Positions 50,934 to 60,071 are shown, counted from the first letter of the stretch. The stretch: DNA of 64,000 nt from Halobacterium hubeiense (GCF_001488575.1 NZ_LN831302.1:2418001-2482000), one strand, 5' to 3'. Notes: generated by a model from the sequence alone, not told the origin. Translations and numbers: made by a program.

Positions 50934-51848
50934 ATGACGAAAGTCAGCATCGTGGGGGCCGCCGGCACGGTCGGCGCCGCCGCAGGCTACAACCTCGCGC
51001 TCCGCGACGTCGCCGACGAGCTCGTGTTCGTGGACATCCCGGACAAGGAAGACGAGACCATCGGGCAGGCCGCGGACGCGAACCACGGCGTCGCCTACGA
51101 CTCCAACACGGAGGTCTATCAGGGGTCCTACGAGGACACCGCCGGCTCCGACGTGGTCGTCATCACCGCCGGGATTCCCCGCCAGCCCGGACAGACGCGC
51201 ATCGACCTCGCGGGCGACAACGCGCCCATCATGGAGGACATCGGCTCCTCCATCGCCGAGCACAACGACGACTTCGTGACGGTGACGACGTCGAACCCCG
51301 TCGACCTGCTGAACCGCCACCTCTACGAGGCGGGCGACCGCGACCGCCACAAGGTCGTCGGGTTCGGCGGCCGCCTCGACAGCGCGCGCTTCCGCTACGT
51401 GCTCAGCCAGCGCTTCGACGCGCCCGTGCAGAACGTCGAAGCCACCATCCTCGGCGAGCACGGCGACGCGCAGGTGCCCGTGTTCTCGAAGGTGCGCGTG
51501 AACGGCGCCGACCCCGAGTTCAGCGACGACGAGCGCGAGGAAATCCTCGAAGAGCTCCAGCAGTCCGCGATGGACGTCATCGAGCGCAAGGGCGCGACCC
51601 AGTGGGGGCCGGCGACGGGCGTCGCCCACATGGTCGAGGCCATCCTCCGCGACACCGGCGAAGTCCTCCCCGGCTCCGTCGTCCTCGACGGCGAGTACGG
51701 CCTCGACGACGTGGGCCTCGGCGTCCCCGTGAAGCTCGGCTCGAACGGCGTCGAGGAGGTCGTTGAGTGGGACCTCACGGAGTACGAGCGCGACCAGCTC
51801 GGCGAGGCCGCCGAGAAGCTCTCCGAGCAGTACGAGAAAATCGCGTAA
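50934..51848 (+). CDS. mdh: Malate dehydrogenase (LDH-like type)
   Basis: 304 residues. NAD-binding motif [19 protein letters not shown], substrate-binding [20 protein letters not shown] and the active-site [16 protein letters not shown] (catalytic His) mark the [LDH-like] tetrameric malate dehydrogenase of halophiles, a model protein of halophilic adaptation. The chain is very acidic. It oxidises malate to oxaloacetate in the TCA cycle. The start is the ATG after GGGTATACGTGAT, and the family start [11 protein letters not shown] supports it. Confidence 0.96.
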   Translation: MTKVSIVGAAGTVGAAAGYNLALRDVADELVFVDIPDKEDETIGQAADANHGVAYDSNTEVYQGSYEDTAGSDVVVITAGIPRQPGQTRIDLAGDNAPIMEDIGSSIAEHNDDFVTVTTSNPVDLLNRHLYEAGDRDRHKVVGFGGRLDSARFRYVLSQRFDAPVQNVEATILGEHGDAQVPVFSKVRVNGADPEFSDDEREEILEELQQSAMDVIERKGATQWGPATGVAHMVEAILRDTGEVLPGSVVLDGEYGLDDVGLGVPVKLGSNGVEEVVEWDLTEYERDQLGEAAEKLSEQYEKIA

Positions 51849-51864
51849 TTCCGGCGCCGGCTCG

Positions 51865-51969
51865 TCAGGCCGGCGCGACCTCTTTCGTCACGTCGTCTGG
51901 TTCGTCCTCGGTCGCTTCCGCCTCCGGTTCGAGTTCCCGTATCGGCACCTCCTCCCAGTGGTGGCACAT
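51865..51969 (-). CDS. Small acidic haloarchaeal protein (MCHH-type)
   Basis: 34 residues: MCHHWEEVPIRELEPEAEAT then an acidic tail EDEPDDVTKEVAPA. A His-Cys rich start followed by an acidic tail recurs in haloarchaea as tiny conserved proteins. An in-frame ATG at 51999 would add ten residues, but the likely TATA AGATTTATGG (52000-52009) lies on top of it, so 51969 is preferred. A metal-binding role is a guess. It converges on mdh. Confidence 0.6.
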   Translation of the reverse strand: MCHHWEEVPIRELEPEAEATEDEPDDVTKEVAPA

Positions 51970-52024
51970 CGCAGTCGCTAGTGTGTGGTGCGTTACCATA
52001 AATCTAGGTGGGCGCGAGCGCCGC

Positions 52025-52267
52025 TCAGACGACCTGCTCGCCGTCCTCGTCGTAGACGGCGATGGCGTCAACGGGACACGAGCGCGCCGCGAACTTCGCG
52101 TCCAACTCGGCGTCCTCGGGAACCTCCCGCGCGAACACGCCGTCCTCGACCTCCTCGCTGTCCCGCAGGACTGCCTTGCCCGCGTCCGTGTCCTCCTCGA
52201 ATGCGTCCCACTCCGCCACGCACTGGAACATCCCGATGCAGACGTCCCGGTCGAACTCGACTCGCAT
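52025..52267 (-). CDS. Monocluster ferredoxin (three-Cys, [3Fe-4S]-like)
   Basis: 80 residues. Only three cluster Cys are visible: CIGMFQC near residues 10-16 (C-x5-C) and SCPVDAIAVYDEDG near 66. The missing second Cys of the CxxCxxC triplet suggests a [3Fe-4S] cluster, as in ferredoxins that serve cytochrome P450 or similar oxidoreductases. Highly acidic. No partner enzyme is adjacent. Confidence 0.83.
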   Translation of the reverse strand: MRVEFDRDVCIGMFQCVAEWDAFEEDTDAGKAVLRDSEEVEDGVFAREVPEDAELDAKFAARSCPVDAIAVYDEDGEQVV

Positions 52268-52348
52268 ACGCAACCGTGGTACCGCCCCGCGTATATCGTT
52301 GCCGGGCTAGGTCAGATACGCTCGGCTGGAGTGGCGAGTACAGTCTCG

Positions 52349-52621
52349 AACACCTCGAAAGCCCCGAGGCTGTGGACTCGGGAGGCTCGCTGCGCTCCTC
52401 GGCCTCCGGCCTGCGGTGCTCACGTCGCCTGCCTTCGTCTACAGCCTCGCCCCTTTCAGTCCCATCACCGCCTGTTCGTCAGCCGGTGCTGGGTGGACTG
52501 AAAGGGGCGGCGGGCTCGCGCTCGCGTGGTCGTCTCGCCGGCCGCTATCCGCGAGGGAGCGAAGCGACCGAGCGGATATGTCGGCGAGCGACCGCGAGCC
52601 CGCCGGGGCTTTCGAAGTGTT
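52349..52621. other. Four-way-junction-forming repeat element upstream of hel308
   Basis: Four inverted repeats abut with no linker. P1: 52349-52365 with 52605-52621 (AACACCTCGAAAGCCCC / GGGGCTTTCGAAGTGTT, one mismatch). P2: 52366-52377 with 52437-52448 (GAGGCTGTGGAC / GTCTACAGCCTC, one G-U). P3: 52449-52462 with 52495-52508 (GCCCCTTTCAGTCC / GGACTGAAAGGGGC, perfect). P4: 52509-52520 with 52593-52604 (GGCGGGCTCGCG / CGCGAGCCCGCC, perfect). P2-P4 contain further internal stems (for example TATCCGC/GCGGATA). It fills most of the 450-bp gap between ferredoxin and hel308; the remainder is the hel308 promoter GTTTAAACC (52685-52693). No ORF in it was accepted. Confidence 0.75.
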
Positions 52622-52717
52622 CACGGAGAAGTCTGCGACAGTGTTCACACGAGAAGCCTAAAACCACGTTCGGCCGGTGCGACAGTTTAAACCGCGGGAC
52701 GCGCCTACTTCGGGGCA

Positions 52718-55081
52718 ATGAAAGTCGCGGACGTACCGGGGCTCCCCGAGGGGGTCGCCGACCACCTCGAATCGGGGGGCATCGAGGAGCTGTACCCGCC
52801 GCAGGCCGAGGCCGTGGAGGCCGGCGTCGCGGAGGGCGAGAGCCTCGTGGCGAGCGTGCCGACCGCCAGCGGGAAGACGCTCGTCGCGGAGCTGGCGATG
52901 CTGTCGGCGGTCGAGCGCGGCGGAAAAGCACTCTACATCGTGCCGCTGCGCGCGCTCGCCGGCGAGAAGGCCACCGAGTTCGAGGAGTTCGAGCAGTTCG
53001 GGTTCTCAGTGGGGGTCTCCACGGGGAACTACGAGGACGACGGCTCGCGGCTATCGGGCAACGACATCATCGTCGCGACCTCCGAGAAGGTGGACTCGCT
53101 GGTGCGCAACGGCGCGGGCTGGATCGACGACCTCTCCTGCGTGGTCGCGGACGAGGTCCACCTCGTGGACGACGACCACCGCGGGCCGACGCTGGAGGTG
53201 ACGCTGGCGAAGCTCCGCCAGCGCGTGCAGGACCTCCAAGTGGTGGCGCTGTCCGCGACGGTAGGCAACGCCGACGAGATAGCCGAGTGGCTGGACGCCG
53301 AGCTCGTGGACTCGACGTGGCGGCCCATCGACCTGCGGACGGGCGTCCACTACGGGCAGGGGGTCCACTACGACGACGGCACGCAGGAGGAGCTGGCGAC
53401 CGGCGGCAGCGACAGCCAGACCGCCGCCATCGTCGAGGACACCCTCCAGGACGGCGGCTCGACGCTCGTGTTCGTGAACTCCCGGCGGAACGCCGAGGCG
53501 GCGGCGCGCCGGCTCGCGGACGTGACCAAGCAGGGCATCAGCGACGACGACCGACAGCGGCTCCGGGAGGTCGCGGACGAAATCCGGGGCGTCAGCGACA
53601 CCGAAACGAGCGACGACCTCGCGGACGCCGTGGAGAAGGGCGCGGCGTTCCACCACGCCGGGCTCGCGCGCGAGCACCGCGAACTCGTCGAGGACGCGTT
53701 CCGCGAGCGCGCCATCAAGGTCGTCTCCGCGACGCCGACGCTCGCGGCGGGCGTGAACACGCCGAGTCGCCGGGTCGTGGTGCGGGACTGGCAGCGCTAC
53801 GACGGCACCGCGGGCGGGATGCAGCCGCTGTCCGTGCTGGAAGTCCACCAGATGTTCGGGCGCGCGGGCCGCCCCGGCCGAGACCCGTACGGGGAAGCGG
53901 TGTTGCTCGCGAACAACCACGACGAGCTGGAGGAGCTGTTCGACCGCTACATCTACGCGGAGCCCGAGCCCGTGCGCTCGAAGCTCGCGGCCGAGCCCGC
54001 GCTCCGGACGCACGTGCTCGCGGCGGTCGCGACCGGCTTCACGACGACGGAGGACGCGCTCCACGAGTTCCTCGGGGAGACGCTGTACGCGACGCAGACC
54101 GATGACCCCGGCCGCCTGAAGCGCGTCACGAAGGACGTGCTGGCGTACCTCGAACGGAACGGGTTCGTGGAGCGCGAGGACGGCACGCTGCGCGCGACCA
54201 GCACCGGCCACCTCGTGAGCCAGCTGTACGTCGACCCAATGAGCGCGGCGACGCTCGTGGACGGCTTGCGCGCCGCCGAGCGCGGCGAAACCGCCAGCAG
54301 TGGCCGCCAGCGAGCGAGCGGCGACCCCGAGGAAGCGGGCTTCCAGACGGCCGGCGAGATGCAGGAAACCGACTCGGAGGCGGACAGTGACGCCGACGGC
54401 GAGGGCGCGAGCCCGACGCCGTTCGGCCTGTTCCACCTCGTGAGCCGGACGCCGGACATGTACGAACTCTACCTGCGGTCGGGCGACCGCGAGCAGTACA
54501 CGGAGCTCGCCTACGAGCGCGAGGACGAACTGCTGGGGTCGGCGCCCCGCGAGGAGGAGGCGGCCTTCGAGGACTGGCTGTCCGCGCTGAAGACCGCGAA
54601 ACTCCTCGAAGACTGGGCGTCCGAACTGGACGAGGACCGCATCGCGGAGCGCTACGGCGTCGGCCCGGGCGACATCCGCGGGAAGGTCGAGACCGCGGAG
54701 TGGCTGCTGCACGCCGCCGAGCGGCTCGCGGGCGACCTCGACGACGTGGAGTCCGCGGCCGCCGTGCGGGAGGCGCGCAAGCGCGTGGAGTACGGCGTCC
54801 GGGAGGAACTGCTGGACCTCGCCGGCGTGCGCGACGTCGGCCGGAAGCGCGCGCGACGCCTCTACAACGCGGGCATCGAGTCGCGGGCGGACCTCCGGAA
54901 CGCGGAGAAGAGCCTCGTGCTGGGCGCGGTCCGCGGGCGCGAGAAGACCGCCGAGCGCATCCTCGAGAACGTCGGCCACCCGGACCCGGAGATGGACGCC
55001 GTGAGCGCGGACGCCGACGCGGCGGCGGCCGCCGAGGAGGCCGACCGGAGCGGGCAGGCGAATCTGGGGGACTTCTCGTGA
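52718..55081 (+). CDS. hel308: Hel308-type Ski2-like DNA helicase
   Basis: 787 residues. Motor domain 1 has [17 protein letters not shown] (Walker A) and [16 protein letters not shown]; domain 2 has [36 protein letters not shown] and motif [20 protein letters not shown] ratchet and C-terminal helix-hairpin-helix ([19 protein letters not shown]) follow. Hel308 unwinds branched structures at stalled forks, 3' to 5'. A C-terminal acidic tail ends in a PIP-like QANLGDFS. It shares GTGA overlap with cgi121, so the two are co-translated. Confidence 0.96.
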   Translation: MKVADVPGLPEGVADHLESGGIEELYPPQAEAVEAGVAEGESLVASVPTASGKTLVAELAMLSAVERGGKALYIVPLRALAGEKATEFEEFEQFGFSVGVSTGNYEDDGSRLSGNDIIVATSEKVDSLVRNGAGWIDDLSCVVADEVHLVDDDHRGPTLEVTLAKLRQRVQDLQVVALSATVGNADEIAEWLDAELVDSTWRPIDLRTGVHYGQGVHYDDGTQEELATGGSDSQTAAIVEDTLQDGGSTLVFVNSRRNAEAAARRLADVTKQGISDDDRQRLREVADEIRGVSDTETSDDLADAVEKGAAFHHAGLAREHRELVEDAFRERAIKVVSATPTLAAGVNTPSRRVVVRDWQRYDGTAGGMQPLSVLEVHQMFGRAGRPGRDPYGEAVLLANNHDELEELFDRYIYAEPEPVRSKLAAEPALRTHVLAAVATGFTTTEDALHEFLGETLYATQTDDPGRLKRVTKDVLAYLERNGFVEREDGTLRATSTGHLVSQLYVDPMSAATLVDGLRAAERGETASSGRQRASGDPEEAGFQTAGEMQETDSEADSDADGEGASPTPFGLFHLVSRTPDMYELYLRSGDREQYTELAYEREDELLGSAPREEEAAFEDWLSALKTAKLLEDWASELDEDRIAERYGVGPGDIRGKVETAEWLLHAAERLAGDLDDVESAAAVREARKRVEYGVREELLDLAGVRDVGRKRARRLYNAGIESRADLRNAEKSLVLGAVRGREKTAERILENVGHPDPEMDAVSADADAAAAAEEADRSGQANLGDFS

Positions 55082-55587
55082 AACTGGTCGCCGGCACCGC
55101 AGTCGTCGAGGACGTGGAGACGTTCGTCGCGGACCTCCCGGACGGTGGCCCGGAGACAGCGGTGCAGGCGTTCGACGCGGAGTACGTGGCGGGCCGCGAG
55201 CACCTCGCGGCGGCGGTCGAGCACGCCGACCGCGCGTTCGACCGCGGGGAGAACGTCGCCAGCGACCGCGCGGTCGAAGTCCTGCTGTACGCGGCGGGCC
55301 GCCGGCAGATTCGGGAGGCGCTGGCGATGGGCGTCGCGGCGGGCGAGCAGGCGGTCGTGGTCGTCGTCGCGGGCGGCGACGAGGAGCGCGCGGCGGCGGC
55401 AGTCGCGGCATTCCTCGACGACTCGCGAGTGCTGGCGGCCGACGAGCCCGGCGGGGCGGGCGTCTACGGGGACCGCGAGACGATTCGGGAGTTCTTCGAT
55501 GTGGGCGACGCGGAACTGGACGCGGCCGCGGGCGACCTCGCGGGCGTCGTCCGGGAGCGCGTGGCGCTGCTGGACGTCGAGAAGTAG
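55078..55587 (+). CDS. cgi121: KEOPS complex subunit Cgi121
   Basis: 169 residues starting at GTG 55078, which overlaps the hel308 stop (GTGA). The family segments include [40 protein letters not shown] and [20 protein letters not shown]. Cgi121 binds Bud32 and tRNA within KEOPS, which makes N6-threonylcarbamoyl-adenosine at position 37 of tRNA. Adjacency of hel308 and cgi121 is a recurrent archaeal arrangement. Confidence 0.92.
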   Translation: MKLVAGTAVVEDVETFVADLPDGGPETAVQAFDAEYVAGREHLAAAVEHADRAFDRGENVASDRAVEVLLYAAGRRQIREALAMGVAAGEQAVVVVVAGGDEERAAAAVAAFLDDSRVLAADEPGGAGVYGDRETIREFFDVGDAELDAAAGDLAGVVRERVALLDVEK

Positions 55588-55629
55588 GCGGCCAGCACGC
55601 ATTTAGCGGGCGCGTCGGACCTCCTAGGT

Positions 55630-56013
55630 ATGAGCGACGACAGCGAGGAGTACGTGCCCGAGGAGTCGACCGAGGAGTTCCCCAGCGAGCACGAGCGCAC
55701 GCAAGCGGAGCACGTCGAGGAGACCCTCGAAGCGATGGAGGCGGCCGTACAGAGGTCGAGCTACCCGACGAACGCGAGTTCGCTGAAGGCCAAGTACGCG
55801 ACCGCCCGCGACGAAGCCGTCAACGAGACGGAGGCGCTAGCGGACGTCTTCGACCGGCTGGTGCCCGAGGAGTACGACACCCCCGAGGACGCCCGGGAGG
55901 CGATTCTCGGCGAGTTGACCGGGCGCGCGGGCATCGAGCACGGGAACCACGCGGAGTACAACCCCGGGCGCGAGCTCGACGCGATGGACCTCGTCAAGGA
56001 CGAGTGGCGCTAG
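55630..56013 (+). CDS. DUF5789-like haloarchaeal protein
   Basis: 127 residues. An acidic N-terminus is followed by LEAMEAAVQRSSYPTNASSL and FDRLVPEEYDTPEDAREAIL, the pattern of haloarchaeal DUF5789 proteins (small helical proteins of unknown role). The last 25 residues (IEHGNHAEYNPGRELDAMDL) are basic/polar. A second, shorter member lies at 29306-29596. It follows cgi121 by 42 bp. Confidence 0.75.
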   Translation: MSDDSEEYVPEESTEEFPSEHERTQAEHVEETLEAMEAAVQRSSYPTNASSLKAKYATARDEAVNETEALADVFDRLVPEEYDTPEDAREAILGELTGRAGIEHGNHAEYNPGRELDAMDLVKDEWR

Positions 56014-56022
56014 CACACCTCG

Positions 56023-56137
56023 TTCCAGTCGAAACGGAGGGGTGTGGGGTGCTCGTCGTCGTGCGGTTCTGTCGCCGGGAAGGTGGTGGCGGGGTCGCGT
56101 CGTTCGGGAGGTGTCAGCGGGTTTTCCAGTCGAAACG
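56023..56137 (+). repeat. Direct repeat resembling archaeal origin recognition boxes
   Basis: TTCCAGTCGAAACG occurs at 56023-56036 and again at 56124-56137 in the same orientation, 101 bp apart. The first is followed by a G-rich run, GAGGGGTGTGGGG. The combination TTCCA-G..GAAAC plus G-string is reminiscent of ORB/mini-ORB elements. There is no AT-rich unwinding region and no orc1/cdc6 gene nearby, and the second copy lacks the G-string, so an origin is not claimed. Confidence 0.4.
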
Positions 56138-56175
56138 CCGCCCGCGAGGAGCGGACGGTTGTCAGACGCCCGGCG

Positions 56176-56313
56176 TCACTGCCGGAGGTCGCGGCGGTCG
56201 TAGTGGCGCTGGCAGCTACGGCAGTAGTACCGGCCGTCGCGCTGGCGGCGCAGTCGCGTGTGGCCGCGCGGGCACTTGACGCGCCAGCCGGCGTCGGACG
56301 GGTAGTCGGGCAT
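56176..56313 (-). CDS. Small zinc-ribbon protein
   Basis: 45 residues: MPDYPSDAGWRVKCPRGHTR, then RYYCRSCQRHYDRRDLRQ. One knuckle is C-P-x-x-H (CPRGH), the other CRSC, giving a C2HC-type zinc ribbon. The overall design resembles a haloarchaeal translation- or RNA-associated ribbon, but no family was identified. It is transcribed away from the DUF5789 gene across the ORB-like repeats. Confidence 0.68.
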   Translation of the reverse strand: MPDYPSDAGWRVKCPRGHTRLRRQRDGRYYCRSCQRHYDRRDLRQ

Positions 56314-56378
56314 AGCTGCGTCTGACGCGCGTCGCACACAAGAACGGAATCCTGCCGCGCGGTGAAACTGAAAGTGGG

Positions 56379-57125
56379 TCACACCAGCGAACCCACGAAC
56401 AGCAGGACCGCGACAACGCCCGAGGCCGCGGCAGCGCTCCCGAACGTGCCGTCGTGGCCTTCGTGGAGGCCGTGCGTCCAGATGTACGCCTGCCACGCGG
56501 TGCCGACGAGCGCGCCGAGCGCGCCGATTGCGGTGCCGGTCGTGTTCGTGAGCTGCCGGAGCTGGTCGGCCAGCAGTTCCGGGTCGCTGGCGAAGTCGAC
56601 GCCCGAGAACAGGACGACGAGGCCGACGACGCCGAAGGCGGTCTGGACGAGCTGCGCGGGCATCGCCCAGCCGGTGACCGACAGCGTCGCGGTGAACGAC
56701 CCGCGGCTCCCGGTGAACGCGCCGACCGCGTGCAGCGCGACGGCGACCACCACCCAGCTGAGGAGAGTGCCGAAGAAAATCAGGGGAATGCGCCCGTATA
56801 TCGCGTCCCGGAGCTCTGCGCCGACCGAGACCTGCTCGGTCCGCGGTTCGTCGATGGTGCACTGCTCGGGCAGCGAGACGTTCATCTCCGCGAACGACTG
56901 GCACGTCGACTCGGGCCACGGCTCCATCGTCGTGCGCGTGACGGTGGCGTCGATTTGGGCGGCCATGTACTCGCCGATGCCGGCGACCACGACGGACGTG
57001 ACGACGGCGACCGCGACGACGACGAGCGCGGCGCCGGCGAGCGAGCGCTCGGGCGGGTGCGTCTCGAAGAACGAGCCCGGGTCGAACAGCAGCGACCGCA
57101 GGCCGTGGAGGGCGTCCCGGAGCAT
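56379..57125 (-). CDS. Yip1-domain membrane protein
   Basis: 248 residues with five hydrophobic helices. The start LRDALHGLRSLLFDPGSFFE followed by a hydrophobic AGAALVVVAVAVVTSVVVAG and the later IYGRIPLIFFGTLLSWVVVA match the YIP1 superfamily as found in haloarchaea. An extracellular loop carries two Cys (WPESTCQSF, LPEQCTIDE) that could form a disulfide. Function unknown. Confidence 0.82.
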   Translation of the reverse strand: MLRDALHGLRSLLFDPGSFFETHPPERSLAGAALVVVAVAVVTSVVVAGIGEYMAAQIDATVTRTTMEPWPESTCQSFAEMNVSLPEQCTIDEPRTEQVSVGAELRDAIYGRIPLIFFGTLLSWVVVAVALHAVGAFTGSRGSFTATLSVTGWAMPAQLVQTAFGVVGLVVLFSGVDFASDPELLADQLRQLTNTTGTAIGALGALVGTAWQAYIWTHGLHEGHDGTFGSAAAASGVVAVLLFVGSLV

Positions 57126-57186
57126 GGGGCGGGTGGTTCGCCCACGGCGCGCTTCAACGTACCGGCGACTCGCGGCGCGTGCGAGG

Positions 57187-57897
57187 TCAGTCGTGCTTCC
57201 GGAGGGACTCCTCGCGGAGTTCGCCGCGCGCGTGCCACGTCCGCGGCCGGCACGCGACGGCGACCGCAGTCCCGTACGTCGCGGCGACGGCGGCCGTCAC
57301 GACGACGCCGGGCAGCGAGCCAATGGCAGCGCTGGCCGGCCACGCCGCCGGGGAGAACGCGGTGACGCGCACTACCCACGCCACGAGCAGCACCGTCGAT
57401 AACGGCAGATAGATGCGGCGCAGGCGGTGGGCTATCGCCTCCTCCGCGGACACCTTGATGGTGGGTTCGCGGTAGTCGCGGGCGAGGCGCTCGCGCCAGT
57501 CGGCGTCCGGCGACGTCTCGCCGGGCGCGAGGCCGACGGCGACGACGTTCTCTTGGAGCGTGCGGACGCGGCTCCGCCAGATGTCGTAGCCGCGGTAGCG
57601 GCGCGCTTCCACGCCGAGGAAGGCGCCGAGCGCGACGACGCCGACGAGCAGGAGGTAGTGGGGGTTCGAGCGCCCGGAGAACGCCCACGTGAGGACCGCG
57701 GCCATCACGACGACCGCCCAGTTCGTCGTGCGGTCGAGGCGCTCGCGCCAGAACTTCATGCGGTGAATCTCCCCGCGGTAGACGTGCGCGAGCGCTGAAC
57801 TGGGACCCATGTCCGTCTCGAACAGTCCCACGCCGAGTTCGGGGTCGGTCGCGGTCGCGTCGTCACCGCCGGGCGAGTCAGAACTGTCGTCGGGCAT
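57187..57897 (-). CDS. DUF2270-domain membrane protein
   Basis: 236 residues. An acidic N-terminus precedes the DUF2270 signature ALAHVYRGEIHRMKFWRERL, then two membrane hairpins (NWAVVVMAAVLTWAF, YLLLVGVVALGAFLGVEARR; YLPLSTVLLVAWVVRVTAFS) with the central cytoplasmic RYRGYDIWRSRVRTLQENVV. The family is of unknown function and almost restricted to haloarchaea and some bacteria. It lies 4 bp downstream of no other gene on its strand; dsrE starts just beyond it. Confidence 0.87.
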   Translation of the reverse strand: MPDDSSDSPGGDDATATDPELGVGLFETDMGPSSALAHVYRGEIHRMKFWRERLDRTTNWAVVVMAAVLTWAFSGRSNPHYLLLVGVVALGAFLGVEARRYRGYDIWRSRVRTLQENVVAVGLAPGETSPDADWRERLARDYREPTIKVSAEEAIAHRLRRIYLPLSTVLLVAWVVRVTAFSPAAWPASAAIGSLPGVVVTAAVAATYGTAVAVACRPRTWHARGELREESLRKHD

Positions 57898-57900
57898 CGG

Positions 57901-58452
57901 TCAGACGAGCAGCTGGACGTCCGCGTCGGCCATGTCCCGGAGCGCGGTGGCGGCGCCGACGCCGACGGTGACGCCGTCGTAGAAGTCGTCGGCGTCGTAG
58001 TCCAGCAGGTCGATGGTCATCTGGCAGGCCTGGAACTCCACGCCCATCTCGATACCCGTTTCGAGGAGGTCGGCGACCGAGGCGGTGCCGTTGGCGTCGA
58101 GTTTGCGTTCGAGCATCCGCGTGGTCACGCGATCCATCCCGGGCAGCGCCGCGACGGCGTTGGGCACCGGGAGGTTGGGGTTGCCGACGGCGCTCAGTTC
58201 GAGGCTGTCGGCGCGCTCCTCGTGGAGGACGTCCAGTCCCCAGAACGTGTGGAAGACGGTGACGTCCCAGTCGAAGGCAGCGGCCGTGGTCGCGAGGATG
58301 AGCGGCGGGTACGCCATGTCGAGCGTGCCCTTCGTGGCGATGATGCTCAGTTTCGGTTGGTCCTCGTCGTCGGCATCGTCGAGGCGGGCTTCGAGGTCGG
58401 CGACGCGCGCCGCGAGCTCCTCGCGCGTGGGTTCGGCCGATTCCGCGCTCAT
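57901..58452 (-). CDS. DsrE/DsrF-family sulfur-trafficking protein
   Basis: 183 residues. A coiled-coil-like N-terminus (EELAARVADLEARLDD) precedes the DsrE-like domain: LSIIATKGTLDMAYPPLILA, VTVFHTFWGLDVL, and the conserved Cys in GVEFQACQMTIDLLDYDAD. This is the DrsE-like (YrkE/peroxiredoxin-family) type commonly next to tusA. It probably carries a persulfide between partners. The stop lies 3 bp beyond the DUF2270 start; the start codon overlaps the tusA stop (ATGA). Confidence 0.9.
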   Translation of the reverse strand: MSAESAEPTREELAARVADLEARLDDADDEDQPKLSIIATKGTLDMAYPPLILATTAAAFDWDVTVFHTFWGLDVLHEERADSLELSAVGNPNLPVPNAVAALPGMDRVTTRMLERKLDANGTASVADLLETGIEMGVEFQACQMTIDLLDYDADDFYDGVTVGVGAATALRDMADADVQLLV

Positions 58453-58685
58453 CGGTCCGTCCGGCGGACGTAGTGCGTGTAGACGTCGCCGTCCTCGGTC
58501 TGGTCGAGGAGTTCGACGCCGCCGGTGCCGTCGGCCCACCCGGCGAGGTCGCTGACGCTCCCGGGGTCGGTCGCGCGCACTTCGAGGACGTCGCCGACCG
58601 CGAGGTCGTCGGTCGCCTGCTTGGTCTTGACCACCGGCATCGGGCAGCTCAGGCCGGTCGCGTCGAGGGTTTCGTCTGCGTTCAT
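58449..58685 (-). CDS. tusA: TusA-family sulfurtransferase carrier
   Basis: 78 residues: LDATGLSCPMPVVKTKQATD contains the Cys-Pro-x-Pro motif that holds a persulfide. The acidic beta-alpha fold matches TusA/SirA. It passes sulfur to acceptors for tRNA thiolation, cofactors or sulfur oxidation. ATGA overlap with the dsrE-like gene shows an operon. It diverges from the rhodanese/metallo-beta-lactamase gene across 210 bp holding both promoters (minus-strand GGCTTTTCACC near 58720). Confidence 0.92.
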   Translation of the reverse strand: MNADETLDATGLSCPMPVVKTKQATDDLAVGDVLEVRATDPGSVSDLAGWADGTGGVELLDQTEDGDVYTHYVRRTDR

Positions 58686-58895
58686 GATTGTGCTCGTCCC
58701 GCAATACCGGTCGATGGGTGAAAAGCCCGTCGGTAGTAGTTCAGTAGTGAAGCAATAGCCCAAATCCATATGTCGAAGATGACGCCCCAAATTATCTATT
58801 CCGCGTGTTTTCCGTCTAATCCAGAGTCGGTATTGTACTCCCTATGCTCTTCTACGCGAAGGTTTATTCGTCCGGGTCCGGTAACCACAGCCGAG

Positions 58896-60071
58896 ATGAA
58901 ACCCGAAGACTTCCCGGCGACCGACGCGACCCCCGACAGCGTCGCGCCGAGCGAGCTGAAATCCCGCATCGACGCCGGCGAAGACGTCTTCGTCCTCGAC
59001 GTGCGCGCGGCGAGCAACTACGAGGAGTGGCACATCGACGGCGGCGTCGAGTCGCTGAACGTCCCGTACTTCGAGTTCCTCGACGGACTCCCCGAGGACA
59101 GCCTTGCAGCACTGCCCGAGGACCGCACGGTCACGGTGGTCTGCGCGAAGGGCGCGTCCAGCGAGTTCGTCGCGGGCCGCCTGCTCGACGCGGGCTACGA
59201 CGCCGAACAGCTCGCCGACGGCATGCGCGGCTGGGCGCGCGTCTACGAGGCCCGCGAGGTCGAGACGGGCGGTGATGCGACGGTCGTGCAGTACCGCCGG
59301 CCGTCCAGCGGCTGTCTCGCGTACCTCGTCGCCTCGAACGGTGAGGGCGCGGTCATCGACCCGCTCCGGGCGTTCACCGACGCGTACGTCGAAGACGCCC
59401 GCGAGCGCGGCGTCAGCATCGAGTACGCCGTCGACACGCACGTCCACGCGGACCACGTCTCGGGCGTCCGGGAACTCGCCGCGGCGACCGGCGCGACGGC
59501 AGTCCTCCCGGAAGCGGCCGTCGCGCGCGGCGTCGACTACGACGCGCCGTTCGAGACTGTCGCGGACGGCGACGAGCTGACGGTCGGCGACGCCACCATC
59601 GAGGCCGTCCACACGCCCGGCCACACGACCGGCATGACGGCGTACCGCGTCGACGACGCCCTGTTCACCGGCGACGGCCTGTTCACCGAGAGCGTCGCGC
59701 GCCCCGACCTCGAAGACCCCGACGCCGCCCGCGACGCCGCCGAGACGCTGTACGACACGCTCCACGAGCGCGTGCTCGCGCACGACGACGACACGCTCGT
59801 CGCGCCTGCACACTACGGCGACGGCGCGGTGCGGCGCGAGGACGACACGTACACCGCGCGACTCGGCGAGGTCGTCGACCGCGTGGACGCGCTCTCGCTG
59901 GACCGCGAGGCGTTCGTGGAGTTCGTCACCACCGACATGCCGCCGCGGCCCGCGAACCACGAGGACATCGTCGCGACGAACCTCGGCGAGCGCGCGCCCG
60001 GCGACGACGAGGCGTTCACGCTCGAACTCGGGCCGAACAACTGCGCGGCCAGCGGGGAGGCCGCGGAGTAG
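58896..60071 (+). CDS. Rhodanese-metallo-beta-lactamase fusion (persulfide dioxygenase-like)
   Basis: 391 residues. Residues ~12-115 form a rhodanese domain with active-site VVCAKGASSEFVA (Cys). The C-terminal metallo-beta-lactamase domain (about 120-370) has THVHADHVSG, the later TPGHTTGMT and LFTGDGLF metal ligands, similar to ETHE1/persulfide dioxygenases. The usual order is lactamase then rhodanese; here rhodanese is N-terminal. GGTTTATTCG (58861-58870) is 31 nt before the ATG. Followed at once by the two YeeE/YedE genes, forming a sulfur operon. Confidence 0.9.
   Translation: MKPEDFPATDATPDSVAPSELKSRIDAGEDVFVLDVRAASNYEEWHIDGGVESLNVPYFEFLDGLPEDSLAALPEDRTVTVVCAKGASSEFVAGRLLDAGYDAEQLADGMRGWARVYEAREVETGGDATVVQYRRPSSGCLAYLVASNGEGAVIDPLRAFTDAYVEDARERGVSIEYAVDTHVHADHVSGVRELAAATGATAVLPEAAVARGVDYDAPFETVADGDELTVGDATIEAVHTPGHTTGMTAYRVDDALFTGDGLFTESVARPDLEDPDAARDAAETLYDTLHERVLAHDDDTLVAPAHYGDGAVRREDDTYTARLGEVVDRVDALSLDREAFVEFVTTDMPPRPANHEDIVATNLGERAPGDDEAFTLELGPNNCAASGEAAE

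Noticed and set aside
51865-51999. Longer version of the MCHH protein starting at 51999
   Set aside because: The probable TATA box overlaps that ATG, so the codon would lie upstream of the transcript.
52300-52660. Small ORFs inside the four-way element (for example 52416-52661)
   Set aside because: Their translations derive from the inverted repeats, lack start-signal support and resemble no protein; structure explains the sequence better.
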